This document shows, piece after piece, positions 7,009 through 14,575 of a stretch of DNA of 15,228 nt (position 1 is its first letter; every line of letters starts with the position of its first letter). The DNA lies in NCBI GenBank assembly GCA_031398325.1, contig JANNNB010000288.1:1-15228 (forward strand). Reading direction: 5' to 3'. The notes beneath the pieces are model-generated. The model did not search any database and was not told where the DNA came from. It was given only the letters and a program-made list of their open reading frames with translations. A program made the position numbers and the translations under genes. The stretch comes from Sva-07 sp031398325 (GTDB lineage Bacteria; Actinomycetota; Acidimicrobiia; Acidimicrobiales; Ilumatobacteraceae).

Positions 7009-8471
7009 GATCCGAGGTCGTTCGCGACCATGTCGGCGACGATCCGCGCACTCGAGGTGACGAGTGGCAGACCACCGCCGGGATGACTCGATCCACCGAC
7101 CAGGTACAGGCCTTCGACGGGGCCACGGTTGGCGGGACGACGGAACGCCGCCCGCATCCCGTCGGACGACGTGCCGTAGATCGCACCGCCGGGGGACCGG
7201 TATCGCGCTTCGATGTCGTGTGGTGTCATCGTCTCGATGAACTCGATGCGCCCGTCGAGACAGACGCCGTTCGCGGCGAGGCGATCGAGCACGACGGTGC
7301 CATGCGCATCGTCGACCTCGATGCCGGGGGGCGTGTTCACGAGCACGAACCAGTTCTCGCATCCGTCCGGCGCCTGCGTCGTATCGGTCACCGACGAGAC
7401 GCAGGCGTAGACCGTCGGGTCGTCGGCGAGTTCACCACCCTCGATCGCCGCGAACTCGGCAACCGAGTCGCCGGAGAACCACACGTTGTGATGGGCGAGG
7501 CCGGGCGTGAACCCGCGTACGCCGATGCACAGCGAGAAGCCGCTCGTCGACCGCTTCGCGCGCCGCACCCTTCGCAACATGGCCGGCTCGTCCAGCAGGT
7601 CGGCGTACAGGTGCTCGGCGTCGGTGTTCGCGATGACGACCTGGGCGTCGTGGACCGTTCCGTCGGCGAGTTCCACACCCGTCGCACGTCCGGCACTCGT
7701 GGTGATTCGGCTGACGTCCGACCCGGTCAGCATCGAGACTCCGGCTCCGGCTGCGACACGTTCGAGCGATGCCCGGAGCGCTTCGAGACCGCCGTGCGCG
7801 TACCAGCAACCGAAGCGGGCCTCGACGTGTGGGATGCACGCCAGCGTGGCGGGAGCCCGGAACGGCGACGAACCCGAGTAGGTGGCGTACCGGCCTGCCC
7901 ACTGCACCAGCCGGTCGTCATCGAAGAACGAACGCGCCGACCGGGCGAGTGTTCGGAACGGGTCGATCGCGGTCAGGTCGGTCGGCGAACGCATGCGCTT
8001 GGCCAGCGACAGCGGGTGCGACATCGGGCCGGCGAAGAACGTCCGCTCGGCCACATCCCAGATCCGACGGCCTCGGTCGTCGAATCGCCGCCATGCGTTT
8101 CCTGCTCCATCGCTGAAGTCGTCGAAGGATGCTGCAGTCCGCTCACGATCGTCGAACACGTCGAGCTCGGTGCCGTCGGACCAGTGGTACCTGAACTGGG
8201 GGTCGAGGCGGACGAGGTCGACCTCGGCGGCGAGCGTCGTGCCGGCGGCGCGGAACAGATCGTCGAACACGTGGGGCAACGTGATGAGCGAGGGCCCGAT
8301 GTCGAAGGTGTACCCGTCGCGGCGAAGGGTCGCAAGTTTCCCTCCGACCACGTCATTGCGCTCGAACACCGTCACCTGGTGGCCCTGCGCGGCAAGCCGA
8401 ATCGCCACCGCCAACCCGCCGACCCCGCCCCCGATGACGGTCACCCTCCGCCCCGCAGCTCGACGATTCAC
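7005..8471 (-). CDS. crtD: CrtI-family carotenoid desaturase, CrtD-like (probable 3,4-desaturase)
   Basis: FAD-dependent carotenoid oxidoreductase of 488 aa, a paralogue of the crtI product in the same operon. The N-terminal dinucleotide-binding motif is VTVIGGGVGGLAVAI (FAD-binding GGGVGG at 14-19) with the ribose-binding acidic residue E37 in TVFERN. The C-terminal FAD motif GLYLVGGSSHPGGGLPL sits near residues 452-470, and DIGPSLITLP matches the CrtI-family signature. The GTG start at 8471 overlaps the cruF stop as GTGA, which makes it far more likely than the open-frame extension to 9095 inside cruF. CrtD enzymes introduce a 3,4 double bond in 1-hydroxylated acyclic carotenoids, and its place directly after cruF supports that step. 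Alternatives are a second phytoene/zeta-carotene desaturase or an isomerase-like CrtI paralogue, which sequence reading alone cannot exclude. Confidence 0.75.
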   Translation of the reverse strand: MNRRAAGRRVTVIGGGVGGLAVAIRLAAQGHQVTVFERNDVVGGKLATLRRDGYTFDIGPSLITLPHVFDDLFRAAGTTLAAEVDLVRLDPQFRYHWSDGTELDVFDDRERTAASFDDFSDGAGNAWRRFDDRGRRIWDVAERTFFAGPMSHPLSLAKRMRSPTDLTAIDPFRTLARSARSFFDDDRLVQWAGRYATYSGSSPFRAPATLACIPHVEARFGCWYAHGGLEALRASLERVAAGAGVSMLTGSDVSRITTSAGRATGVELADGTVHDAQVVIANTDAEHLYADLLDEPAMLRRVRRAKRSTSGFSLCIGVRGFTPGLAHHNVWFSGDSVAEFAAIEGGELADDPTVYACVSSVTDTTQAPDGCENWFVLVNTPPGIEVDDAHGTVVLDRLAANGVCLDGRIEFIETMTPHDIEARYRSPGGAIYGTSSDGMRAAFRRPANRGPVEGLYLVGGSSHPGGGLPLVTSSARIVADMVANDLGS

Positions 8472-9331
8472 GGTCGGCGCCGAACGGTCCTGACGAGGGC
8501 GGCGCCCGCGATGGGCAGCATCGCTGCACCACCGACCGCAGCGACCAGGGGATCGCGGAAGTACCGGGCGAAGCCGACCGTCTCCATCACCGCCATGAGG
8601 GCGTACTCCCCGACCAGCGCCCCATCCGGCGCCGAGGCTGCAACGGCGGTGCCTGACCCCAGCGTTGCGGGCGCGACCGGGAGGGTGCGTTCGAGGATCA
8701 GCATGACGCCGACGCTGGTCACGAACCAGCCGACGAAGTTGGTGAGCGGGATGCCGCGGTACGCGCCGATCCTCGCCCAGCGCCAGTAGCCCTCGCCGAC
8801 CATCTGCGGGTCGAGGAACAGGTCCCAGGCCGTCAGCGCCGCGGCACCGACCAGCACACGCGTCGTCGGCCCCGACCGCTCTCCGAGTGCGGCGTGGGCC
8901 GCCTCTCGTGCTGGCACCGCCATGGCGAACCATGCGAGCGGCACGATCGCCGGCACACCACCGACCTGTGGGCGCAGCGCTCCCGCATACTCGTAGCGCC
9001 CGAACGGCAGTCCCGTGCCGGTGCCGACCCGCTCGACCGCGGCCGTGGTTACAGCGATCGCGACGGCGGCCACACCGGTGCGGCGGAGCCCCCATCGCCG
9101 CGCGGCGTTTGCCTTGGTCGTGGCGGCCAGACCGACGACGACGACCGACGACAGCACCCGACGTGCGGATCCGCCCTTGGCCACGAGCGGCGTGGCGATC
9201 ATCGCCGCAGTGGTGACGACTCCGGTCGTCGCCGCGATCAGGGCGAGCGGACGCGTCCGGCTGCGGTTCGTGTCAGCGACAAGCGGTGCTCCACCGATTT
9301 CTGCTGACACAAATCCCGGAAGAGCGTTCAT
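8468..9331 (-). CDS. cruF: carotenoid 1,2-hydratase, CruF family
   Basis: Integral membrane enzyme (287 aa) of the CruF/DUF422 family, which adds water to the terminal psi-end double bond of lycopene or gamma-carotene to give a 1-hydroxy group. Family motifs appear in order: FGRYEYAG around 110-117, GGVPAIVPLAWFAM around 124-137, AWDLFLDPQM at 168-177, GYWRW at 181-185 and IPLTNFVGWF at 194-203. Acidic residues in the DLFLDP and GRYEY motifs are the family's hallmark. Several hydrophobic helices surround them (about 31-50, 60-72, 84-100, 160-172, 202-214, 265-280). The ATG at 9331 overlaps the crtB stop by 4 nt (ATGA), which decides it over upstream in-frame starts inside crtB. It supplies the hydroxyl needed by the following CrtD-like and CruG-like enzymes. 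Confidence in the family is high; the exact substrate is inferred. Confidence 0.88.
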   Translation of the reverse strand: MNALPGFVSAEIGGAPLVADTNRSRTRPLALIAATTGVVTTAAMIATPLVAKGGSARRVLSSVVVVGLAATTKANAARRWGLRRTGVAAVAIAVTTAAVERVGTGTGLPFGRYEYAGALRPQVGGVPAIVPLAWFAMAVPAREAAHAALGERSGPTTRVLVGAAALTAWDLFLDPQMVGEGYWRWARIGAYRGIPLTNFVGWFVTSVGVMLILERTLPVAPATLGSGTAVAASAPDGALVGEYALMAVMETVGFARYFRDPLVAAVGGAAMLPIAGAALVRTVRRRP

Positions 9332-10254
9332 CGCAGGAGAAGTCTGGCAACGACGGCAGCCTTTTCTCGTGTGGGAACGCTCGCGCGCGACGCGAACACG
9401 TCGTACTGCTGGGCCTCGATCTTGTCGAGGATCCGGCTGTACAGCAGTCGCGCCGCGCCCACGCACTTCGCCGATCGATCCGGGAGCAGCGCAATGCCGA
9501 CGTCAGCCGACGTGTACAGCTCGCGACAGCGATCGATCTCGAATCGCATCAGCTCGACGAACTCCGGTGTCACCCGACGTTCCGTCAGATCGACCCCGAA
9601 CCGCACACTGTCCTCCGACGGGATGTACTGCCGGCCCCGGTCGAGGTCCTCGTCGATGTCGCGAAGGAAGTTCGTGAGCTGGAACGCGATGCCGAGGTCA
9701 CGGGCATGTGGGAGCGCGACGTCGTAATCGGTCGGTTCGAGGATCGGCAGCATCATCTCACCGATCACCGCGGCCGAGCCGTCGACGTACACGAGCAGGT
9801 CGTCCCAGGTGGAGTACGACTCCACCGTCAGATCCATCGTCATCGACGTGAGGAATCGACGGAACGCATCGGTGTCGATGTCGAACGCGCGAACGGTGTG
9901 TACGACCGCCTTCAGCACGGGGTCGTCGGACCGTCCGGCGGCCAGGTCGACGAAGAAGCGGTCACCGAAATCGGCCAGCGCGGCGGCCCGAACTTCGGTG
10001 GGAACGTCGCGGCCACCCTGAGAGGGGATCTCGTCGACGATGTCGTCGGCGTAGCGGGCGAATGCGTACAGCGCGTGCACGTGGTGCTGCTTGACCTTCG
10101 GCAGCACCTTGGTCGACCAGTAATACGTGGTGCCGTGACGCTTGTTGAACTCCCGGCAGAGTGCGTAGCTCTCGTCGAGCGTCACCGGTCCGTCGGGCAG
10201 CAGATGCGTCGTCGGCAGCGGGGGCTTCGGGGCTCGCCAGGGAAGTCGCACCAT
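9328..10254 (-). CDS. crtB: 15-cis-phytoene synthase
   Basis: Condenses two GGPP to phytoene, the first committed carotenoid step; peripheral or cytosolic. The 308-aa protein has the squalene/phytoene synthase signatures: the first Asp-rich motif YADDIVDE (DDIVD at 70-74) and the second NFLRDIDEDLDRGRQYIP (DIDED at 199-203), each binding a diphosphate through magnesium. YAFARYADDIVDE and the downstream Arg-Gly-Arg-Gln-Tyr are typical of CrtB rather than of HpnC/HpnD. Length is normal for the family. The ATG at 10254 is chosen because it lies 1 nt after the crtI stop (TGACATG), with AGGAAG about 14 nt upstream; an ATG at 10287 inside crtI would add eleven residues not typical of the family. 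Downstream it overlaps cruF. Confidence 0.93.
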   Translation of the reverse strand: MVRLPWRAPKPPLPTTHLLPDGPVTLDESYALCREFNKRHGTTYYWSTKVLPKVKQHHVHALYAFARYADDIVDEIPSQGGRDVPTEVRAAALADFGDRFFVDLAAGRSDDPVLKAVVHTVRAFDIDTDAFRRFLTSMTMDLTVESYSTWDDLLVYVDGSAAVIGEMMLPILEPTDYDVALPHARDLGIAFQLTNFLRDIDEDLDRGRQYIPSEDSVRFGVDLTERRVTPEFVELMRFEIDRCRELYTSADVGIALLPDRSAKCVGAARLLYSRILDKIEAQQYDVFASRASVPTREKAAVVARLLLR

Positions 10255-10255
10255 G

Positions 10256-11743
10256 TCAGCGCCACCACTTCCTGCCGGGCGCTGCATACTCGTCGACCCG
10301 GGCCGCAGCCAGTTTGCCCGACACGAGCACCATCGGAACCCCGACGCCGGGCAGGGTCGACGAGCCGGTGAAAATGAGCCCCGGCACCTTGCGATTCACG
10401 TTGTTCGGTCGGAACGGCCCGGTCTGCAGGAACGTGTGGGCGAGGGCGAACGGCGTTCCCTGTTCCATCCCCATCCGCTCCCAGTCGGTTGGGTCGTAGA
10501 CCTGCTCGACGACGACATCGGTCGGGTAGCCGAGCGACGAGGTGCGGTGGCGGAGGTCATCGACGATCCGGTCACGCTCCCGCGCCCAGTCGACCTTCCC
10601 GCTGAGGTTCGGTGTGGGCTCCAGCACATAGATGCTGGAGCAGCCCGCTGGGGCGAGCGACGGGTCGTCGAGGCTGTGCAGCGTGACGAGGATCGAGGGG
10701 TCCGGCATTCGCACACCGTCGTCGATCAGCGCCTTGAACGAGCCGTCCCAGTCGTGACCGAAGTGGATGTTGTGATGCGTGGCGTCGGCGGGCGGAAGCC
10801 CCCGAACACCCGCCACCCACAACAGACACGACGGCGAGTACTTGCCCGTACGCGCAACCCGCGGAGCGGTGACGTCGGGCAGCAACTCCCGATACGCGAC
10901 GGGCAGGTCGGCGTTGCAGACGACCGCATCGGCGCGCAGGTGTTCGCCACCACTGAGCTCGACCCCGCTCACCCGACCGTCCGACGCTCGGGTGATCCGG
11001 GTGACCGGAGCGGAGTAGCGGATCTCGACGCCGGCCTTCTCGACGGCGGACGCCAGTCCTGACGCCATCATGTGCATGCCGCCTTCCGGCACGAAGACTC
11101 CCTCGACCGAATCCATGTACGTGATCACCGCGTACAACGCGAGGGCCTCGTACGGTGCCAGCCCGGCGTACATCGACTGGAAACTGAAGATGCGCTGGAG
11201 GCGCTCGTCGTCGAAGAACGACGCAACCTTCTTGCCGAGATTGCCGAAGCCTCCGAGCTTGATGAGTTCGAGGCCGGCTCGCCACGGCTTCAACAGATCG
11301 AGCGGGGAATCGAAGTTGGCGTCGATGAACGAACCCATCTCCACGCGGTAGAGCTGTTCCAACCAGTCGCAGAATCGTCCGAATGCTTCCGCTTCCTTCC
11401 CGTTCGAGAACTGGCGGATCTCCTCGGTCATCGCCTCGCGCCCGTGACGCACGAACAGCGTCGAACCGTCTGCATACACGGCCCGATACATGGGGTCGAC
11501 CGGCTTGATCGTAATGAAGTCGGCCATGTCGGCGCCGGCGGCGTTGAACGCGTCGGCGAGCAGGTTCGGCATCGTGAGCACGGTCGGGCCGTTGTCGAGC
11601 CTGAATCCATCTGCGATCACCATGCCGGCGCGACCGCCTGGCGTGGCCTCGCGTTCGACGACGGTGATGTTGTGGCCGCGATTCGAGAGGTGGGCGGCCG
11701 CGGACAGGCCGCCGAGACCGGCGCCGATGACAACGACGCGCAT
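10256..11743 (-). CDS. crtI: phytoene desaturase (lycopene-forming type)
   Basis: FAD-dependent desaturase (495 aa, usual CrtI length) converting phytoene to a more desaturated polyene, probably lycopene, at the membrane. The N-terminal Rossmann motif VVVIGAGLGGLSAAAHL (GAGLGG at 7-12) ends with E30 in TVVERE. FRLDNGPTVLTMP follows as in other CrtI proteins. The C-terminal signature VPGLIFTGSSTLPGVGVPM (about 451-469) precedes the final FAD-contacting helix. Its position between crtE and crtB supports the primary desaturase role over the second paralogue at 7005-8471. The ATG at 11743 shares one base with the crtE stop (TGATG), so translational coupling is likely. The number of desaturation steps, three or four, cannot be read from sequence. 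Confidence 0.93.
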   Translation of the reverse strand: MRVVVIGAGLGGLSAAAHLSNRGHNITVVEREATPGGRAGMVIADGFRLDNGPTVLTMPNLLADAFNAAGADMADFITIKPVDPMYRAVYADGSTLFVRHGREAMTEEIRQFSNGKEAEAFGRFCDWLEQLYRVEMGSFIDANFDSPLDLLKPWRAGLELIKLGGFGNLGKKVASFFDDERLQRIFSFQSMYAGLAPYEALALYAVITYMDSVEGVFVPEGGMHMMASGLASAVEKAGVEIRYSAPVTRITRASDGRVSGVELSGGEHLRADAVVCNADLPVAYRELLPDVTAPRVARTGKYSPSCLLWVAGVRGLPPADATHHNIHFGHDWDGSFKALIDDGVRMPDPSILVTLHSLDDPSLAPAGCSSIYVLEPTPNLSGKVDWARERDRIVDDLRHRTSSLGYPTDVVVEQVYDPTDWERMGMEQGTPFALAHTFLQTGPFRPNNVNRKVPGLIFTGSSTLPGVGVPMVLVSGKLAAARVDEYAAPGRKWWR

Positions 11744-12897
11744 CAGACTTCCCGAGAGCTCACGTACCGGGCGAGGGCGATGAGATCGATCCTCGCCTCG
11801 TCGGTGATGTCGGCATCGCCGATCGCATCGATGGCCGCTTCGGTCAGCGAGGTGATGTGGCTCTCGAGTTCGTCGAGCGCTCCGGTCTCGACGATGACCG
11901 TCTGGATCCGTTCGACGTTCGAGTCGGACAATCCTGGATCGCCGACGAGATCGAGCACCTCTCGCTGTGAGCGGTCGGCGCGTGCGACGGCCCGGGCCAG
12001 CAGCGGTGTCGGTTTCCCCTCGATGAGGTCGCCGCCGACCGGTTTGCCGGTGACGGTGCTGTCGCCGAAAGCACCCATCACGTCGTCGCGCATCTGGAAC
12101 GCGTCGCCGAGTGGCAGGCCGTATGCGCTGAGCTGTGGGAGCAGCGCTGCAGCCCGTTCTGGTGCTGCCAGCACCGCGCCCAGATGCAACGGACGTTCGA
12201 TCGTGTACTTGCCCGACTTGTACCGGCAGATGCGTTCAGCCTTGATGAGGTTGCGCTCGCGCTGGACCGAACCGAGGATGTCGAGGTACTGGCCGATGTT
12301 GAGCTCGATCCGTAGCTCGTTCCAGATTCCTATCGCCTCGGCGGGCGCCGCCTCCAACAGTTGATCGGCATAGACGAACGCGAGGTCGCCGACGAGGATC
12401 GCAACGCCTTCGCCGAACCGGCGCGACTCGCCGCTCCACCCCTGCTCCTCATGGTTCGCTGCCGCAAGGGCATGGGTCGTCGGCTGACCTCGTCGGGTTG
12501 CTGCGTCGTCCATCACATCGTCGTGGAACAGGGCGAATGCGTGCATCAGCTCGAATGCCGCCCCGGCATCGATGTCGGCCTGGTCGTCGGCCCCGCCGCC
12601 AGCCCCGATGTATCCCAGATGGCAGAACGCAGGCCGGAGCCGCTTGCCCCCGGACAGCACGAGCCGTCCAATTTCCTCGATCGGGTGGGCAAGTTCGGGG
12701 TCGAGTGCAGCCCAGCGATCGCGTTCGGCCGCGAGGAGATCGGAAAGTCGGGCATCGACCCGGTCGGCGATGCGCCGAAGAGTCGGCGGTGGCGTCGCTG
12801 GCATCGTACGGCTGAGACTAACGGGCGTGGCGGGAGCCACGATCGGAGTGGCGGCTCGATCTTCGATGACGTTGTTGGCGGAACCGATGGTCTTCAC
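11743..12897 (-). CDS. crtE: polyprenyl diphosphate synthase, probable GGPP synthase
   Basis: Cytosolic trans-prenyltransferase (384 aa) that elongates allylic diphosphates with IPP, supplying GGPP to CrtB. Visible motifs are GGKRLRP at 83-89 (IPP binding), the first Asp-rich motif HDDVMDD at 125-131 followed by RRGQPTTH, KSGKYT at 227-232, and the second Asp-rich region QMRDDVMGAFGD at 268-279 with TGKPVGGDLIEGKPT after it. The GTG start is decided by AAAGGA with 5-nt spacing; the first roughly 35 residues are a Pro/Ala-rich extension that precedes the conserved fold. It is the first gene of the carotenoid operon, just downstream of a tandem 19-bp repeat. A Phe five residues before the first Asp motif resembles short-chain synthases, so FPP as product is not excluded by sequence; operon context favours GGPP. 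Confidence 0.92.
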   Translation of the reverse strand: MKTIGSANNVIEDRAATPIVAPATPVSLSRTMPATPPPTLRRIADRVDARLSDLLAAERDRWAALDPELAHPIEEIGRLVLSGGKRLRPAFCHLGYIGAGGGADDQADIDAGAAFELMHAFALFHDDVMDDAATRRGQPTTHALAAANHEEQGWSGESRRFGEGVAILVGDLAFVYADQLLEAAPAEAIGIWNELRIELNIGQYLDILGSVQRERNLIKAERICRYKSGKYTIERPLHLGAVLAAPERAAALLPQLSAYGLPLGDAFQMRDDVMGAFGDSTVTGKPVGGDLIEGKPTPLLARAVARADRSQREVLDLVGDPGLSDSNVERIQTVIVETGALDELESHITSLTEAAIDAIGDADITDEARIDLIALARYVSSREV

Positions 12898-12902
12898 CTG
12901 AT

Positions 12903-12908
12903 TCCTTT
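12903..12908 (-). promoter_or_regulatory. ribosome binding site of crtE, supporting the GTG start
   Basis: The mRNA reads AAAGGA followed by ATCAG and then GTG, a 5-nt spacing. This favours GTG at 12897 over the internal ATG at 12804. Confidence 0.75.
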
Positions 12909-12930
12909 CGCTCCGGAGGCTCGAAACGGA

Positions 12931-12968
12931 TCACATCGCGGACAAGTAGTCACATCGCGGACAGGTAG
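12931..12968. repeat. two adjacent 19-bp direct repeats upstream of crtE (candidate operator)
   Basis: TCACATCGCGGACAAGTAG at 12931-12949 is followed without a gap by TCACATCGCGGACAGGTAG at 12950-12968, differing at one base. They begin 33 bp upstream of the crtE start, inside the 226-bp region between crtE and the divergent lipoprotein gene. A shorter CGGACA recurs at 13001-13006. The position is right for binding by a regulator of the carotenoid operon; which regulator is unknown, and a purely mutational duplication is possible. Confidence 0.6.
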
Positions 12969-13075
12969 CCGAGGTGCCGGCGCCGAGTGTTGCTCCAGCC
13001 CGGACACATTTCCCGAGCGACCGGGACTCTGGGCCCATGCGGTCGGGACACCTCCCCGTTCATCCTGGTTCGGCA

Positions 13076-13093
13076 CTCGACAACGACGTCGAG
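13076..13093. repeat. perfect 6-bp inverted repeat upstream of the lipoprotein gene
   Basis: CTCGAC at 13076-13081 and GTCGAG at 13088-13093 are separated by 6 nt, 30 bp before the lipoprotein ATG. GACGTC also occurs twice here (13085-13090 and 13093-13098). It could be an operator or a leader hairpin, but short GC-rich inverted repeats are common by chance. Confidence 0.3.
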
Positions 13094-13110
13094 ACGTCAT
13101 CAACGAACCG

Positions 13111-13117
13111 AAAAGGA
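13111..13117 (+). promoter_or_regulatory. ribosome binding site of the lipoprotein gene
   Basis: AAAAGGA ends 6 nt before the ATG at 13124 and decides this start, which also places the signal peptide at the true N-terminus; the frame is open upstream to 12974. Confidence 0.75.
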
Positions 13118-13123
13118 CAAACC

Positions 13124-13837
13124 ATGTATCGATCATCCAGAGTCTTGCCAGCACTTACCGCGCTGGCAGTGGCCGCCGCCCTCGGAGCGTGCGGTAGCGA
13201 CGACGCGGGGGAAGGGGCGAGCATGCCGCAGGGAGCATGCGATGCCTACGGCGCGCTCGGCGCGTCGATGTTCGGCGATCCGTCGGGGGTCGCAGACGCA
13301 GCCGTGATCCTCGCTGCGGAGGCACCGGAAGAGCTGCGTGAGGCAGCGGCCGCGTACAGCAATGGCTTCATCGCCACGTCCGGTGGGGACGAGGCGGCGA
13401 TGGAATCTCCCGAGTTCCTCCTCGCCGCCGAACAGCTCGGTGCCGCCTTCTACCAGGCCTGTGAGAGCGTGGAGCAGCTCGACGTGAACGGCGTCGACTT
13501 CGGATTCGAGGGGCTTCCCGACGAGATCGATGCCGGGCGCGTCGCGATCCGCTTCACCAACGAGACGGTCGCCGACGAGGCACACGAGCTCGTGCTCATG
13601 AAGAAGGCGGACGGCGTCACCGAGACGGCCACCGAGCTACTCGAGCTGCCCGAGGAGGAACTGATGGGCAAGATCACGCCGCTGGCTGTGGTGTTCGCCG
13701 ACGAACCGGGCGGCCGGAGCGCCGCGCTCGTCGACCTCGATCCGGGCTCGTACGTGGCGATCTGCATGATCCCCACCGCCGGTGACGGACCGCCACACGC
13801 GATGAACGGCATGGTTGCCGACCTGGAGGTTGTCTGA
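13124..13837 (+). CDS. secreted lipoprotein with cupredoxin-like C-terminal domain
   Basis: Exported, lipid-anchored protein of 237 aa. The signal peptide (Arg3, Arg6, hydrophobic 7-20) ends in a lipobox LGAC with Cys23 as the lipidation site. Residues about 35-120 form an acidic, Ala-rich helical region with Cys39 and Cys113 that could pair. Residues about 138-237 look like a cupredoxin beta-sandwich: RVAIRFTNET, AHELVLM with H154, LDPGSYVAICMIP with C214, and PPHAMNGM with H225, M227 and M230, ending VADLEV. A His-Cys-His-Met set is the blue-copper ligand pattern, but the Cys-His spacing (ten residues between them) is longer than in plastocyanin or azurin, so copper binding is uncertain. 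It overlaps the following membrane-protein gene by 1 nt (TGATG), which suggests a functional pair at the membrane. Function is not assigned. Confidence 0.82.
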   Translation: MYRSSRVLPALTALAVAAALGACGSDDAGEGASMPQGACDAYGALGASMFGDPSGVADAAVILAAEAPEELREAAAAYSNGFIATSGGDEAAMESPEFLLAAEQLGAAFYQACESVEQLDVNGVDFGFEGLPDEIDAGRVAIRFTNETVADEAHELVLMKKADGVTETATELLELPEEELMGKITPLAVVFADEPGGRSAALVDLDPGSYVAICMIPTAGDGPPHAMNGMVADLEVV

Positions 13838-14547
13838 TGAATGCGTCATCGGTCGCTCCATCGATCTCGACGACGGTCGACCTGTCGACACCGTCGGCTG
13901 CACCGCCGCCACCGGTCGTGTCACAGAACCGGCTGTGGGCATTCTGCGGTATCGGCGCAGGGGTCCTCGGTATGGTCGGGTTCTTCCTGGCCGGTGGCCT
14001 CGGCGTCGACACCGACGCACTGGCCGACAACGAACTCGTGGCCGCTGCTGTCACCGACGCTGCGCCGTGGGTGTGGGCGTACCAGGTGGTCACGGTGGCC
14101 ACGGCGATGCTGGTGGCGGTGTTCGCAGCCGGGCTGTTCCGCAAACTCTCACAGCAGGGTCCCGCCCAGAGCCTCTGCCCGATGCTCGCCGTCAGCGGCC
14201 TGCTGCTGGTCTCGGCGATGTCGCTCGTCGGCGGGGGGATCTGCACCGAGATGTTCTGGGGCCTCATCCAGGACACCTCCGAACTCGACGCCGACACCGT
14301 TGCTGCCCAGATGGCCATCTACAACACGATGGGCTGGGTCTGGGCGGGTGCCGGGTTGGCGGCGGCTGCGGTCGCCGTCGCGGGACTCCGTCACGGTGCC
14401 GTCAGCCGGGCACTGGGCGTCGGGAGCGCCGTCGCTGCTGCTCTGGTCGCGCTCACCAACGTGGTGCCGCTGCAGTACATGGCACTGGTGCCGGGCGCAC
14501 TGTGGCTGATCGGCGCAGGCGTCAGCTTCGTCAGGGCGGAGCAGTAA
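13837..14547 (+). CDS. six-TM membrane protein of unknown function
   Basis: I do not recognise a named family for this 236-aa protein. After a Ser/Thr/Pro-rich tail of about 30 residues, hydrophobic helices lie at about 33-54, 79-101, 112-134, 163-184, 191-211 and 213-233. Connecting loops are short; the loop after TM1 is acidic (GVDTDALADNE) and another acidic stretch, QDTSELDADT (145-154), precedes TM4. There is no soluble catalytic domain, so a structural, sensory or carrier role is as far as one can go. The ATG at 13837 shares its A with the lipoprotein stop codon, and GGAGG lies about 8 nt upstream inside that gene, so coupled translation is likely. Confidence 0.8.
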   Translation: MNASSVAPSISTTVDLSTPSAAPPPPVVSQNRLWAFCGIGAGVLGMVGFFLAGGLGVDTDALADNELVAAAVTDAAPWVWAYQVVTVATAMLVAVFAAGLFRKLSQQGPAQSLCPMLAVSGLLLVSAMSLVGGGICTEMFWGLIQDTSELDADTVAAQMAIYNTMGWVWAGAGLAAAAVAVAGLRHGAVSRALGVGSAVAAALVALTNVVPLQYMALVPGALWLIGAGVSFVRAEQ

Positions 14548-14575
14548 AGTCGCCCGGCGATCAAGGATGAAGGCG

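Noticed and set aside
7009..7362. Extension of the glycosyltransferase frame to 7362 (497 aa)
   Set aside because: It overlaps the conserved C-terminus of the CrtD-like gene and is Arg-rich; the ATGA junction at 7008 is the natural start.
5611..8789. Plus-strand open frames of 491 and 568 aa opposite the carotenoid genes
   Set aside because: Both are antisense shadows of cruG, crtD and cruF, rich in Arg, Gly, Asp and Glu with no recognisable domain.
8472..9095. Extension of the CrtD-like frame to 9095 (696 aa)
   Set aside because: That stretch lies wholly inside cruF and reads as Arg/Gly-rich shadow sequence; the GTGA overlap at 8471 gives a normal-length family member.
5869..12897. C50 carotenoid (bacterioruberin-type) operon
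   Set aside because: CruF and CrtD occur in that pathway, but no lycopene elongase (UbiA-type prenyltransferase) is present and a glycosyltransferase is.
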